Shown: positions 28,651-64,000 of the stretch, in pieces
Numbering within the stretch: position 1 is the stretch's first letter
Layout of the letters: every line of letters begins with the position of its first letter
Origin: Anthopleura xanthogrammica
Taxonomy: Eukaryota; Cnidaria; Anthozoa; Actiniaria; Actiniidae
Assembly (NCBI GenBank): GCA_964019055.1
Contig: OZ025222.1
Coordinates: forward strand, 6,320,746 to 6,384,745
Direction: 5' to 3'
Length of the DNA stretch: 64,000 nucleotides
The notes under the pieces: model-generated
Databases searched by the model: none
Told to the model about the DNA's origin: nothing
Seen by the model: the letters and a program-made list of their open reading frames with translations, nothing else
Position numbers and translations under genes: made by a program

Positions 28651-29148
28651 CATAGTTAATAGAGTGGAATGGTTTGGAAACCTATGGTTCTAGGTTTTTG
28701 TTTGGCGAACGATGTTGAAACGTACCATCACGTGATATTGACCGTGTACAATGAACCAAAGCGAGTATGGCTGAAAATACTAGTTTCCGTACTATTTTCA
28801 TGTACGAACATTTTGAAAGTTTAACATTTCCATTCTAAGATTACAAAAAAGAGGGTAAATAGTTCTGCGCAGATACAGTTAAGTTACTAGATGATAAAAG
28901 AGAAAGCGTTCAAAAAGGTGATTCCCTTTTCAGTAAACAATTAATCTCTATCATATAGAATTAATTAACAAATATCTCCTATTTTAGAAAATTTTTGAGA
29001 AAAAAATCGTCCATTTTCCCTAATTTACGATGAACAGACGCTGCAACGTTTCCTTCTCTGTGCACGGTCAACGTCATATAACAATAGAAAAAATCGAACA
29101 AAAACCTAGAACAATAAGTTTCCAAACCATTCCACTCCATTAACTATG
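28651..29148. mobile_element. MITE (~498 bp) inserted in the LINE, flanked by TTTAAA
   Basis: Inverted arms of ~50-100 bp: CATAGTTAATAGAGTGGAAT and GGTTTGGAAACC on the left, mirrored at 29100-29148. TTTAAA stands on both sides (28644-28649, 29149-29154). LINE sequence continues on both sides, so the MITE is younger than the LINE. Confidence 0.85.
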
Positions 29149-31037
29149 TTTAAAGGAAGCAAGGGAATCACAGGACCTTATGTGAGCAGGAAGAGAATTC
29201 CATAGCTCAGGAGCAGCACATATGATCCATATGATTTAAGATTATAAGGCTGTTTGACAAGACAATTAGAAGAAGACCTCAAAGAGCGTGAAGGAACATA
29301 GGCTTTGATCAAGTCACAAAGATAAGAAGGTTATGCAAGGCCTTGAATGTAAGTAGAAGTATTTTGAAATCGATGCGTTGCTGTACAGGAAGCCAGTTTA
29401 AGGTTGAAAGAACCGGAGTAATGTGTTTGTTCTTGCGGGAGTGGCTGACAACTCTTGCGGCTGCATTTTGAACAGGTTGGAGCTTGTGGAGAGAGGATTT
29501 CAGAAGGCCATAAAACAAAGAATTACAAAAGTCCAGTTTAGAAGAAATTAATGCATGAACTAGGGTATCGCATGCATCAACGCTTAGATGCTTACTAATT
29601 TTCCAGATGTTGTGAATGTGAAAGAAACAGGATTTACACACGGAAGTAATGTGGTCTTCTAACGACAGTTTATCATCAAAAATAACGCCAATGTTTTGAG
29701 CAGTAGAAGAAGGGGAAATATCACAACCAGAAATATTAAGAGAATCAATTATTGGCCGAGGACGATGAGCACTTGACAAAACAAGAATCTCAGTTTTATC
29801 ATTATTCGTTTTCAGTTTATTGGAGAACATCCACCTGTCAATGTCCTCTACACAGGCCTCAATATCAAGTTTAGCAGCTTCTAATTCTTGGGAGGAGGAT
29901 GTTGAAAAAGTGATATAGAGCTGGGTGTCGTCGGCGTACAAATGAAAGCTGTCATTACGTTTACGAATGATGTCCCCAATTGGTGCAGTGTACAGAAGAA
30001 ACAAAATCGGTCCCAAAACAGAGCCTTGTGGGACTCCACATTCAAGTCTACGAGATGTAGATGTACCTCCTTGAACTTTGACCCTGAAATTCCTGTCACT
30101 CAAATACGACTTAAACCACTCAAGAGCATTTCCATTAACACCATATCTTGACGAAAGTCTGTCAAGTAGAATATCATGATCGACAGTATCAAAAGCCGCC
30201 GAAAGATCAAGCAAGACAAGGATAACAGCGCATTGTTTATTGATTGCATGTATGTAACCTTATTAGAGCAGTTTCAACACTGTGGTTTCTTTTGTATGCT
30301 GATTGAAACGTTTCGTGTAGATTATTACGCTCAAGATGCTAAACCAATTGCACAGCAACAACCTCCTCGATAATTTTAGAAATAAACTTCAAGTTAGAGT
30401 TCTAAAACTGGAGAACTCCTCAGGGGACAATGATTGCTTCTTAAGCATTGGTCTGATCATAGCCTGCTTTATGCTAGGTGGTACTGTGGCATTGCTTAAT
30501 GACAAGTTAACAATCTTAGTGAATATAGGAAGCAAAATCTCAAAACAGTTCTTCAAAATCGTACCTGGCACAGGGTCAAGATCGCATGACTTTCAAACTA
30601 GAGGAAAAACTAGCTTCGAGAGGCTTTCAGAAGAGATTTCATCAAAAGTCACAAGATAGCTGCCAAGTGCATCTCCTGCAGGAAAAACAGGTAGACCACC
30701 CCAAACCTTTACACTGCTGCCAAAACTTGTACGGATAGCCTTTATCTTGTCGTCAAAAAAGTCAGCAAATGAATTAGCAAGCTGCTCAGGAGAGGAACAG
30801 GAAGGAAAATGTTGGAGTGTTTTACGATGAATCAGTTTATAAAAGGTAGAAAATAAGACCTTCTGATTAGACTGATCCTCAGAAATAATGTTTGAGTAAT
30901 ACTCATCCTTCGAAGTCTTGATTAAAGCACGAACCACATTACACTGATCAACATACAGCTGAGGGTCTATGGTCAGCCGAGATTTGCGCCATGATCTTTC
31001 AAGTCTCCTACGTTTTATTTTCTTTTATTTTCAGCCG

Positions 31038-31312
31038 TACTACCAAAACAGGTAGAGTGTGAATTTGACTCGCCGTGTAACACTTGTTTGACTGTACATT
31101 CGTGAAGTCTAGTGCACACATTCCTGAGCCCTGAGCGGCTAATTACCTTTGAACATGCTATTCAAGTAGGAGTAACGGCCAAATTCCACCATGAACTTCA
31201 AAGCTAATTAGCCGCTCGGGGCTCAGGTATGTGTGCACTAGACTTCACGAATGTACAGTCAAACAAGTGTTGCACGACGAGTCAAATTCACACTCTACCT
31301 GTTTTGGTAGTA
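31038..31312. mobile_element. foldback MITE (~275 bp)
   Basis: The arms begin TACTACCAAAACAGGTAG and end CTACCTGTTTTGGTAGTA, with ~115-bp near-perfect complementarity around a short centre (TGCTATTCAAGTAGG). It lies inside the LINE. Confidence 0.85.
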
Positions 31313-31579
31313 TACCAAGGTTGAGACGGACGTAAAGTTACAATCCGCTCCTTAGCACAGAAGTAATAACAGTATCATATTGACAGAGAAGATCAGCAAC
31401 ATCATTAGATGGAGATGTTACAAGGGTTGCTTGCAATATCTCGAGAGGATTTTCTCAAAAGGAGGCTTTTTAATAAATAAGTTACAAAAAACAGCGAAGT
31501 GATCAGAGATTTCCGGGTCAAAAACAGAAACAAGTTGAATGATATTATCATCAATCCTGGTTTATAACAAGATCAAGGA

Positions 31580-33800
31580 TATGCCTATCTTGATATGTAG
31601 GCCGACTGACATGCTGAGTCAAATTGAAACCCTCCAAAATATTGAAACGGTCGGGCCAATAAATCCAAGTAATTCCATTCTAGTCCTTCTTCTGCCTTTG
31701 ATAGTGGAAGACGTCGTGGGTGCTGTTTAATTGGAACCGTGTTTCCTGTGTCAATCCTGTGCTTGACCATATTAGTACGTCCTGAGATCTTCTAGTCCTT
31801 TGGAGAACATGTCTTGTTCCTCGATAAGAAATTGCTCAAAAGCCAATTGTTGACTTTCGTCTAAGTGCTGTGCAGTCTGTTCATAAACATCTTTAAGTCT
31901 TTCTGGAATCATTTGATTAACTTCTTTCTGTGATTTGTTAACGGCTTGCAAATGAATGTTTTCTGAAGATGAAGCTTGAGTTACACTGATACAAGGCTCG
32001 CAAACAGCAACTTCAGTCATCTTGCGCAGCTTCTTTCTTCCTGATGACAAGTTTCCAATTCGTACTGGCACCTAACCTTCTCTTAAATCTACTAGTGTTC
32101 TACCAATCATAACTCCTCCGTTCTCGCTTTCACAAAATTCTTGTTGTGGTCTAACAATTCTCAACCACTTTGCTTGTCAGCTCCTATAACTCTTCCTCTC
32201 ATAACTGCTTCTGTATATGGCTTTAACTTTCGTGGGTGCTCAAATACTACTCGAAGAACTTCAGGCGAACTTGCTTTCTCTTCTGGACTCTCAATGGGAA
32301 CTTCTGCGCAATCAATTGTCAATATCATGCGTTGGTAGTCTATTATACAATCATGGCTTCTTAGAAAGTCCCCGCCCAGCAAGCATGGCGCAGTCATTGG
32401 CACAATCCAAAATTCATGTTTGCTTTTAGTTTCTCCAATTCTCAAAATCATTTGACATTTAAGATGTACATCAACTAAGCTACCATCAAGCACTTTTAGC
32501 TTTTCATCTACCTTAAAATGTTGAATATCAGTGTTTTTTTCGATTTCTTCCAACAGCTTAGGATTTAAAATTAAAACAACAGCACCGGAATTAATCAGGA
32601 AGCGGCATGGAATTTTCTCGGCCTTTGGTAGTCATTCCTGTGCTGTCATTCTTCTGTCGTTGTGGGTACCCTGTGATGTGTTGAAAGCGCGTGGCATCTT
32701 GATGTGGCTGTGGGAAGCCTGTGGTGTCTTGCTGTAGTTGTGGGAAGCCTGTGGCACTTTGACGTGGCTGTGGGTAGCCTGTGGTGTCTTGCTGTAGTTG
32801 TGGGAAGCCTGTGGCACTTTGACGTGGCTTTGGAAAGCCTGTGGTGTCTTGCTGTACTTGTGGGAAGCCTGTGGCACTTTGACGTGGCTTTGAAAAGCCT
32901 GTGGTGTCTTGCTGTAGTTGTGGGAAGCCTGTGGCACTTTGACGCGGTCGTGGGAAGCCCGTGGTGTCTCGATATGACTGTGGGAACTCTGTCTGATTGG
33001 TACCTTGTCCACCACCAGAATAAAATCGTTGTCTAAATGGCACTCTCTGACTTAACTTGACCTGGCGCTCTGCTGCAACATTGGACATGTAGACTGAAAA
33101 TGCCCAGTTTCTTGGCAATGGAAACATCTCGCACCTCGACGATCAAATGATTTCCTCTGTTGTCCCCTTTGCTTCATCTCATCCAGCACTTGTCCAATTA
33201 GTGTCCCCAGTCTCGTTATTTCAGCTTCCACAGTCTTCTCTTCAACCTTCGTCGGTTTTTCTTGTACATTCACTTGACGGGCGGTGCCGCGTGGATGATA
33301 ATGACCCCATCGGTCAGCTAAGTGGTACGATTCAAGTTCGAGTGCGACTTCTAGTGCGCCTTGAAAATTCTGCGGTCTAGCTTGCCTAACACGTATTCGG
33401 TTCTCTTCGTCATAAAGCGTATCTATAAACTGATCCTTGCAACTCTGATTCGGCTTTCGGATAAGCAAGCTTTACCAGTCTCTCTATATCTGCGGCTAAT
33501 TCAGGCAATGATTCTTCGCGTCGTTTCACTCTAATCTTAAACTTACCTCTTGCCAATTCTGACCGATGAGTTGCTCCAAAACGATTGGTTAACGCTTTCA
33601 CAAGCAGCTTATAATCACCTCGATTTTCATCAGATTGCTTAAAATCAGTGTAGCCTTTCCTTTCAGACTAGTAGCCAAAAATTTAGCTTTCTCTTCCACT
33701 GTCCAGCCATTTGTTTGCGACACAATTTCAAATTGAGCACTGTACGCCTCCCAGGGTTGGCTCCCTTTCTGCGTCAGCATTCGCAATAAAATGTTTTACC
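31580..33800 (-). pseudogene. Gypsy-type LTR retrotransposon gag-pol fragment
   Basis: In minus-strand order: gag capsid-like frames (33786-33410, with LKGKATLILSNL and HRSELARGKF), a CCHC zinc knuckle (CFHCQETGHFQSTC, ~33130-33090), a repetitive Pro/Gln/Ser linker (~33000-32680), retropepsin (32620-32161, LLGGDFL in the flap/C-terminal part) and the start of RT (VKHRIDTGNTVPIKQHPRRL at ~31765-31700). It then breaks off against LINE sequence. The protease active site reads INSGA, with Asn where the family has Asp, so the copy is dead even apart from its frameshifts and truncation. No LTRs were identified. Confidence 0.88.
32690..32995 (-). repeat. 60-bp coding minisatellite in the Gypsy linker
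   Basis: Five to six tandem copies of a 60-bp unit made of two 30-bp halves (GTGGGAAGCCTGTGG...). On the minus strand the frame is kept, giving a 20-aa repeat around DTTGFPQPRQSATGFPQLQQ between the zinc knuckle and the protease. Confidence 0.9.
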
Positions 33801-35500
33801 TCCTTCAAGATGGTGGTCACTCGATCCTGCGACCTTATATATGAAGTGAAAACTTTTTGACTGGTAGCCAACAGAAATATAGAAGTTGCATATAATCATT
33901 TACTTTCAATATCTGAACTCAAGTCAATTAATTGGATTTGCGCAAAGCTCACAACTCTTCACTTTGTATTAAAAGGAGCTAGATATTTTGCAAAGGAAGG
34001 ATGTGCTGCTGTTAATCAGGTAGCCACATAAACGAACGGCATGGCACACGAAGGTTGATAAGCTTTGGGTAAAATTTCGGCTATAAGTCTTCTCGACTAT
34101 GGGCCACTTTGAGCCCACTTATCTGCCGTATATATATGTAACAGAAATATAAGACCCCTCCCGGGTTTACGTAAATCCACCCCTGGTATCTCACGTTCAT
34201 ATTCCCGATGACACATAAAAGATTGATTTTTCTATTCCAAAAAATATTTCTTTCTGGAATGAAAGCCATCAACGACCCTTGCGCATGAGTATAAGGACAG
34301 GAATTATAGCCTGGATCACAGGTATCCCAAGCTGGGTTTCTGTGGTTTCCTATCGAACTTATAAGGCAATGTATGGCGATTTTTCGAAAAAATTAAACAT
34401 CAGTAAATCACACAAATAAATGTCCCTACTTGTGTTTCGTGTTTTCCTTTGAGTCTCTGTGAAGTTTCAGGTTATTTGCAGCAATATTGAGCGAGTATCG
34501 TGGTGGAGTATACCTCGTACTTAAAAATTGGGAAGGTAGCACACTTCAGCCCGCTCGAACCCTCGATAAGGGTCAATAATTCGCCTCTAGTTCAGCCAAA
34601 ATTACACATCGCGCCGAAATTCTTTCACAGAACCTTAGTCCGATATTTGATACAACCACACAATCGATCTCCCTTTCGAAGCCATTGCCAATCCGATGTG
34701 CTATGAACCAACCATATTGGCTACGGCTTTCAACCGTCGTTACAAAAACCATACGTACCCTCTTTTAAGACAAATCTAGACGATTCACTACTTAGACCTC
34801 GTTCAGCTTTTGTCCAACGTTTTCTTTTCCATGGCCAGAGATCGCCTAAAGAATTCTACACCTGCGACTTGCCCCTCGACTCCATCCTACATCAAGGATG
34901 GGTTGGTGGTTTGGACATATTGTTATTGAACTTGCATTGGAAGAAATTCGAAACAGATACCCGGCAGAAAATCAAGTCAACTTCTGTTTGCGTTGCCGTT
35001 AATGCAGCTTTATGACTGGAAATATCTTTAGAACATGCAAGTAGAGAAATAATTTGCATTTCGTCTTTTGAATGCTTTTGATCAATGCCTGAAGTTACAC
35101 CGGCAAGGGCTTTAAACGAACAATAAGTTTCCATGTTTTTAATTTCTAGTAAAGAGCTTCCAGTCCTAAACAAACACGCAAGCAAAGGCGCGATTTCTGA
35201 TTACAGATGAAGAACTCTTCTTTTAATACCGTATTAAAGTATTAAAGTACAGAGTTCCATCGTCTAATATAGAAAGGAAAAGTCATGGGTCTTTAACTAC
35301 AGTCAATGTCGTTAATGTTGTCCTACAAAAAAGACATTTAGACCAAAATTTCTAACCAGCATTCATTGTATAAGTAGAGTTAATAATTATTTTTTTCTGT
35401 TCATTGTTACTCATTATAGAGTTTGAAACCAGAACTTATATTGTAAACAAATCATCACGTGATACTTCTTTCGGTCTTTAACCTTTACTCTAGTAACTCT
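33801..35500. other. no gene recognised
   Basis: Short ORFs only; nothing with a recognisable domain. It holds no exon of the flanking CNDP2-like gene that I can see, and is presumed intergenic beyond that gene's 3' end. Confidence 0.5.
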
Positions 35501-35508
35501 ATGAATTT

Positions 35509-35679
35509 TCATTATTTCAGGTGTTATAATTGTCGTGAAAACTCTTTTTGAAAATCGACAAAATTACAGACGTTCGTATCGCTGGGGGTATAACGTATGC
35601 CCAAAACCATAAGAACGTCTGTAAATTGTCGATTTTCAAAAAAACGTTTTCTGGCCGATATAACACCTGACATAATGAA
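35509..35679. mobile_element. small foldback element
   Basis: Inverted arms CATTATTTCAGGTGTTATA and TATAACACCTGACATAATG, with GAAAATCGACAAAATTACAG / CTGTAAATTGTCGATTTTC inside. ~170 bp, no coding capacity. Confidence 0.8.
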
Positions 35680-35757
35680 ACTTCCTATTTTTATTTAAAC
35701 TCATTCGAATTTGTGGCCGCCATTTTTGAAAAAAGGTCTGTTATGTTCTTGATTTTC

Positions 35758-53647
<17,890 letters not shown>

Positions 53648-54713
53648 GATCACCAAATCGAAACCACACACAAAGGAAGGACCAACTTTTGAGCTCGCTT
53701 TGCTTTTATTGCCCAGTTTTTCCCAATCGCTAAACCACAGGAACTCAGGAACTCTGTCAGAGTTCCTTGGTCTCGTCCCTCTCCCGGGCCCGAAGGTCTC
53801 CCGAAGCCCGAAGAGGCTCTTCGGGAGAGGGACGAGACCGAGGACCTCGGAGCTCTGGGTACGAGACTGCCACTCAATTGCGCATGAGCAGTAGGGGGCC
53901 ACATGAAGTACTTACCCTTCGTATTCGGCCATTTTGAAAAACTTACGTAAAAAATCTCGAAAATAACGGTTTCTTTAAGAAGAAAAACAATGGGGTGCAA
54001 GTGATATAGAAGAAAGGATAAAGTTCTTTTTCCATTGGAGCTGTTGGTAGCAGTAGACGATTTGGAGGTCGCTCTTCGGGTCTACTCTTGGTCCAGCGAG
54101 CTGTTCGGTAAAAATCATCTTCAACGTTCTTGTTATTTTGTTGCTGTGCTGGTGTCTTGTTTCTAACCTTATCTTGCTTTTATACTTTAAAAACTCACTT
54201 TCCCATGTCTTGAAATGATGATTTGGACTATTTAGATTTATTCTGGTAAAAATGGCATCGAGTAAGCCATTCATTCATGTTGTTTGTGGCTCTTGCCAGA
54301 GTTTCTCGGTCGGGGTTTTATACATATACTTCCCTCCGTAATGTGAAGAGTGTCGTGAAGAGTAGTCTTATCTTCTCAAACTCACTTCATTTAGAAATGA
54401 TTCATCCGAATCTATTCTTTAATGACTTGCAATGACCAATGCAGTGATAGTGTGATGGTATTTTTTTTTATCATATTCGGGCTATAAGGATGCGATTTTT
54501 TTCATCTTGTTTTAAGCCCTGTTTCTCTCGGTATTTTTTCCTTTTTTTTCTTTCTTTCTCCTTCATTGCGCCTTGAGTATTTGTAACCTCTCTTAAAACT
54601 AGCCACAATTTTGTCTTTTCTTTGATAATTAACAATTTCTTTGGTCTTTGTCCTCAATGTAAAATTCTACTGAGGGCTGAAATTATATTACTGTATTATG
54701 TGAATAACGTTTT

Positions 54714-54870
54714 AGAGCGATTTTCGTATGAGTGGGAAACCTATAGTACTGACTTACAGCACATACAGTAATTCATCCAATCACAACTCAATGTTACGGC
54801 TACCATAAGATACAGTACAGTACAGGTACAAATTAGCCGTATGGTTTCCCACTCATACAAAAACCACTCT
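54714..54870. mobile_element. foldback element
   Basis: AGAGCGATTTTCGTATGAGT plus GGGAAACC on the left, mirrored by GGTTTCCC plus ACTCATACAAAAACCACTCT on the right; 157 bp. Confidence 0.8.
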
Positions 54871-55799
54871 ATTGTGCTGTCCACCATACCTGCAAAAGAA
54901 ATGGTGTTACACCATCAATAGACCAATAATTCTGCTTCAGTCTGTGGTTTCACAGTACAGTTGGTCATTTCACATTGGAAGCCATCAAGAACAAGTCAAA
55001 ACTTGTCAAAACAGTTTACCTGATTGGCAGCAGTATGGCTTGCAGCATAGTCAAATGTGATCATATATTAATCTCCTTGAAACAGCTATACTGATAATAA
55101 TACGTAATTTAACTTTTTACCAGACCTTAAGCTCTGAAAAATTGGGACTTGAAAAAGAGAGTCATTATGTTTATCAAAACTATCAACTTACGAGAAGTGA
55201 CAAGTTAATAAGGAAATTTAGTACCATGTTAAAAGCTCGTAACAATACTGTCGTTTTGAACGTTAGTTCTTAGTTGGAGTACGAAGGGCTATCATCTGAA
55301 ACTTCAGTATTATTATGAACTTTTTTAAGCTTCTTATTCACTTGTTGCATTCAACATACCAATACAGCTCATACTAGTAACTGCTAGTCATTATCACCTT
55401 ACAAGAAAAACATGCTAAATACAAGTATCAGGCTCTGGGAACTACTTCTGTATTCAAACACTTAATCACCTACTGTACATTAACATATTGTCATTATTGT
55501 GTAATGACATTCAGATGGTACAGACGAAATGCGATTCACATTCACATATATTTTGAGCCTTAATTTCTTACTGAGCATGACAACTAGCATAGAAAAATGC
55601 TGCTTGTTTCTCGTATGGAATATATTTCATATATTTTTTGGGGGTTTTGTTATCATCCATACAGTACCTGTATAACGCTTGGATATCTTTGTTACATCGG
55701 TCTTTCTTCAACTTCACTAACATGTAACATAATTTATGTCTAGACAGTAAGTATGTGTTGTAGTGTATTGTATTTGTTTCTTATTTGTTTGTTGGTTTG

Positions 55800-55945
55800 T
55801 TGGTTCTCTCCTGTGCTTTGAGGGTTTTTCTGGGTTCTCCGGCTTTTCCTCCCTCCTCAAAAATCAACTTCTAAATTCCAATTGGAATGCAGTGGAGGAA
55901 GAGCCACTCGGTGGAATCCAATGTTAATTCTCATTTATTTATCTC
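55800..55945 (+). mobile_element. SINE tail fragment
   Basis: TTGGTTCTCTCCTGTGCTTT, AGGGTTTTTCTGGG, CTTTTCCTCCCTCC and GTGGAGGAAGAGCCACTCGG match the SINE at 36640-37386 without its tRNA-like head. Confidence 0.75.
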
Positions 55946-56572
55946 ATATTTTTATTTATTTAAATATGTGTTAAACCTGATGTTAATTATGAGACTGCTT
56001 TTTCCATCTTACCTTTCCTAATGCATAAATTATATTGCTTACTAATTTAATTACTTACAATCATAAGTCCCTGAATTGATTTAACATAAATTAAAATGTC
56101 TTTAAAATCCTTGAAAACAACCTCAAGAAAACTTAATGAAGTTAAGGAGACATAGTGAACAGATGGTTGAGATCTGAAATCGTACAGAATAAAGAGAACC
56201 AAACTCACCACTCAGGAGGATAGTATACTAGTGTATGAAATAATTGTGTTAGCAAATAATAATGGTGCAGTAGTGATTTAATCATTGGCTTCCCTAATGT
56301 ACCAGAAAACCTACAATGGTTTTACTTTGTATCAAATTAATTTGTTTCCAACTCTTTCAAAAAATTCCTACTTCATAAGAATATTGGGAATCAATATGAT
56401 ATTTCTATACACTTCTTAAAACTATTTACATGTATTATTACAAGTTTTAGATGATTGGAAAATCTAAAGTCTTAACAAATTATGTCATGTTGTATGTTAT
56501 GGTCAAGTTCTAGGAGACATCCGTGCTTACCCTCCAGATTTGAGGGGGATTCTTGTTCAACTTTTTGCTCAA

Positions 56573-56819
56573 TATACAGCTATTTCAAAAAGGTTGGTGA
56601 ATGTTTTATTGCATCCTACTTGTTGCATGCTGCATGTTGCATGTTGCATCTTGCTTGTCAAGCTTGAAATCTATTATATTATATGGGAACATCCCATATT
56701 GTTTTAACCTTTCACTGCTTGAATTTTCATCAACCATACTGCATTTCAGGCTTGGTATGCAATAGGCAATATGCAACAAGCACCAAAACCTTCACCAGCC
56801 TTTTTTGAAAAAGCTGTAG
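56573..56819. mobile_element. foldback element related to 46483-46822
   Basis: TATACAGCTATTTCAAAAAG at the left and TTTTTTGAAAAAGCTGTA at the right. The interior has expanded TGCATGTTGCA repeats in place of the 14-bp repeats of the related copy. Confidence 0.8.
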
Positions 56820-57420
56820 ACAGATGCATCCATCATTACAAAACTATGGATATTTTCTGGTAATATGCTTGGAAATTTGCTAATGTATCTTAGTAATTGT
56901 ATGAGTGGGTAAAAGAATGTGACTGTGTACTGTATGTAAGTTGATGTATGAGTGAAATGAATGCTATTTTACAAATGGACAATATGAGTGTAGCATTGCA
57001 CCAAAGCCTATAGAAGTACTTCATGTGGTACTGCTGATCTTTGGACTTGCACACCTACTTCAAAAAGGACCACTGTTATTCCAACCATATCTTGTGTCAG
57101 ATAGGAAGAGAATTCTCCCAAGTTTGGAGATACTGCTGCTACCTTTGAAGCTGATATTGTAGTATACCATACATGTGACATTGTACAAAGGATAACCATT
57201 TGAATAAATAGCTGTGGGATCGGTGTTGCGCATTATCCATATAACACCTGGCATTGGCTGAAGACTTTGTTATTACATTCATCTTGGATGCTTGGATCAT
57301 TATTTTGATTGTTTCTGTTGGATTGACTCTTTGGTTCTCCTACAGGAACAAGTAACAAGAAAGGTAATTTATAAATGTTGTTGAAAGTCCTGCTGGGCTT
57401 TGTGTCATTTGTGAGTAGAG

Positions 57421-57520
57421 TTTGTTGGTTCTCCCCTGTTTTTTTAGGGTTTTTCTGTTGTCCTCCCTCCACAAAAAATCAACCTTTAAATTCTAACTCT
57501 GATCTGCAGTAGAAGGGCCA
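57421..57520 (+). mobile_element. SINE core fragment
   Basis: TTGGTTCTCCCCTGT, AGGGTTTTTCTG and TCCTCCCTCC match the same SINE family, diverged and headless. Confidence 0.65.
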
Positions 57521-57662
57521 AGATGAAAATCCCTACCAAATTGTTTTTTTAAGTTTTTTATTATAGTAATTGCAAAATAAATGTATGTATACATGTAGCT
57601 AGAGATTCAAAGCTTTTTGGGGGATTTTCTGTTGTCACAGGTCCAACATCATCGTAACAGCC

Positions 57663-63788
<6,126 letters not shown>

Positions 63789-64000
63789 GTAAGTCTTCTT
63801 ACCATAATTTATTGGTGATATTAACTCTCTGTTTATTACAATTATAGTAACTCACTTAGGGCTTTCAGAATGTTGTGGAGTTGGTGGTCATAAGTCTAAA
63901 GTAGCTGGCTGTAATCCAATAATTGTTTTGAAATAAAAGTGTAACTTCAAAGTAATCGCCAGAGCTCTGGCAGGTGCTGACTTATCTTGAAAGCCCTGCT

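Larger units (their letters stand above)
28570..31670 (-). pseudogene. CR1/L2-like non-LTR retrotransposon (LINE), degraded
   Basis: The minus strand carries parts of a LINE ORF2. The end of an AP-endonuclease-like domain lies at ~31670-31313 (frame-broken). The linker follows (30937-30593), then RT (30571-30389 and 30214-29309) with SAAFDTVDHDILL, GVPQGSVLGPILF and the catalytic YADDTQLY, and a C-terminal segment (PVQNAAARVV, LNWLPVQQRIDFK). The tail at ~29230-29155 is readable as ELWNSLPAHIRS. Frameshifts and stops interrupt it at several points. Two MITEs are inserted: 31038-31312 between the endonuclease and RT parts, and 28651-29148 near the 3' end. The LINE abuts a Gypsy fragment at ~31670. 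Confidence 0.88.
53648..57662. other. intergenic region between divergent genes
   Basis: Start codons of the CNDP2-like (minus) and ZC3H11A-like (plus) genes lie 4 kb apart. Near the CNDP2-like start, a GC-rich hairpin is formed by GGTCTCGTCCCTCTCCCG (53769-53786) and its complement (53822-53839). Foldback elements lie at 54714-54870 and 56573-56819, and a SINE tail at 55800-55945. No coding exon was recognised; 5' UTR exons are possible (a splice-acceptor-like TTGTCACAG ends at 57640). Confidence 0.6.

Noticed and set aside
32704..33036. Plus-strand 110-aa ORF with VGSLWCLAVV repeats
   Set aside because: Antisense of the 60-bp minisatellite in the Gypsy linker.

Overview
This is a eukaryotic (metazoan) genomic window, most likely from a cnidarian and probably an anthozoan. 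Evidence: split genes with canonical GT-AG introns (two animal housekeeping genes), CR1/L2-type LINE and Gypsy remnants, tRNA-derived SINEs, many foldback elements, and a Maverick/Polinton whose gene families resemble those I know from cnidarian genomes. The taxon is an inference.

Layout. 1-10708: a satellite of ~329-bp monomers (about 32 copies), itself built from ~21-bp subunits of alternating T- and A-tracts. 10709-25555: a 14.85-kb Polinton (virus-like, self-synthesising DNA transposon) inserted cleanly into the satellite, with ~0.4-kb terminal inverted repeats (TIRs) and a 5-bp duplication CCTCA. 25556-25915: the satellite resumes; a short inverted piece lies at ~26333-26470. 26471-35500: transposon graveyard with an L2/CR1-like LINE (minus), a truncated Gypsy gag-pol (minus) and several MITEs nested in the LINE. 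35758-53647: a complete 17-coding-exon CNDP2-like dipeptidase gene on the minus strand; the spliced exons give 476 codons, and the introns are filled with foldback elements and two long tetranucleotide arrays. 53650-57660: intergenic, between divergent genes. 57663-window end: the 5' part of a ZC3H11A-like CCCH zinc-finger gene on the plus strand.

Polinton organisation. The left TIR runs into a small PPxY-motif gene, followed by protein-primed DNA polymerase B (PolB). The integrase is on the minus strand and converges on PolB. Divergent from the integrase, a plus-strand block encodes the double-jelly-roll major capsid protein, A32-like packaging ATPase, several conserved small and membrane proteins, a probable penton/minor capsid protein, a two-TM coiled-coil protein and a ~505-aa conserved protein. 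Three minus-strand genes run inward from the right TIR. Replication, integration, packaging and capsid functions are thus all represented, but PolB, integrase, ATPase and three other genes each carry one or a few small lesions. The copy looks young but dead, unless some lesions are assembly errors.

The most novel signals are regulatory. (i) Both TIRs contain the same leader ending in the start codon of the first gene of each arm. (ii) A stop-hairpin-promoter-start cassette is mirrored on the two arms, with a third copy. (iii) Structural genes share a very short ATAAA/ATAAG-type leader immediately before ATG. (iv) A DNA-level motif GCCTTCCCC recurs in the TIRs, in non-coding DNA and inside unrelated genes.
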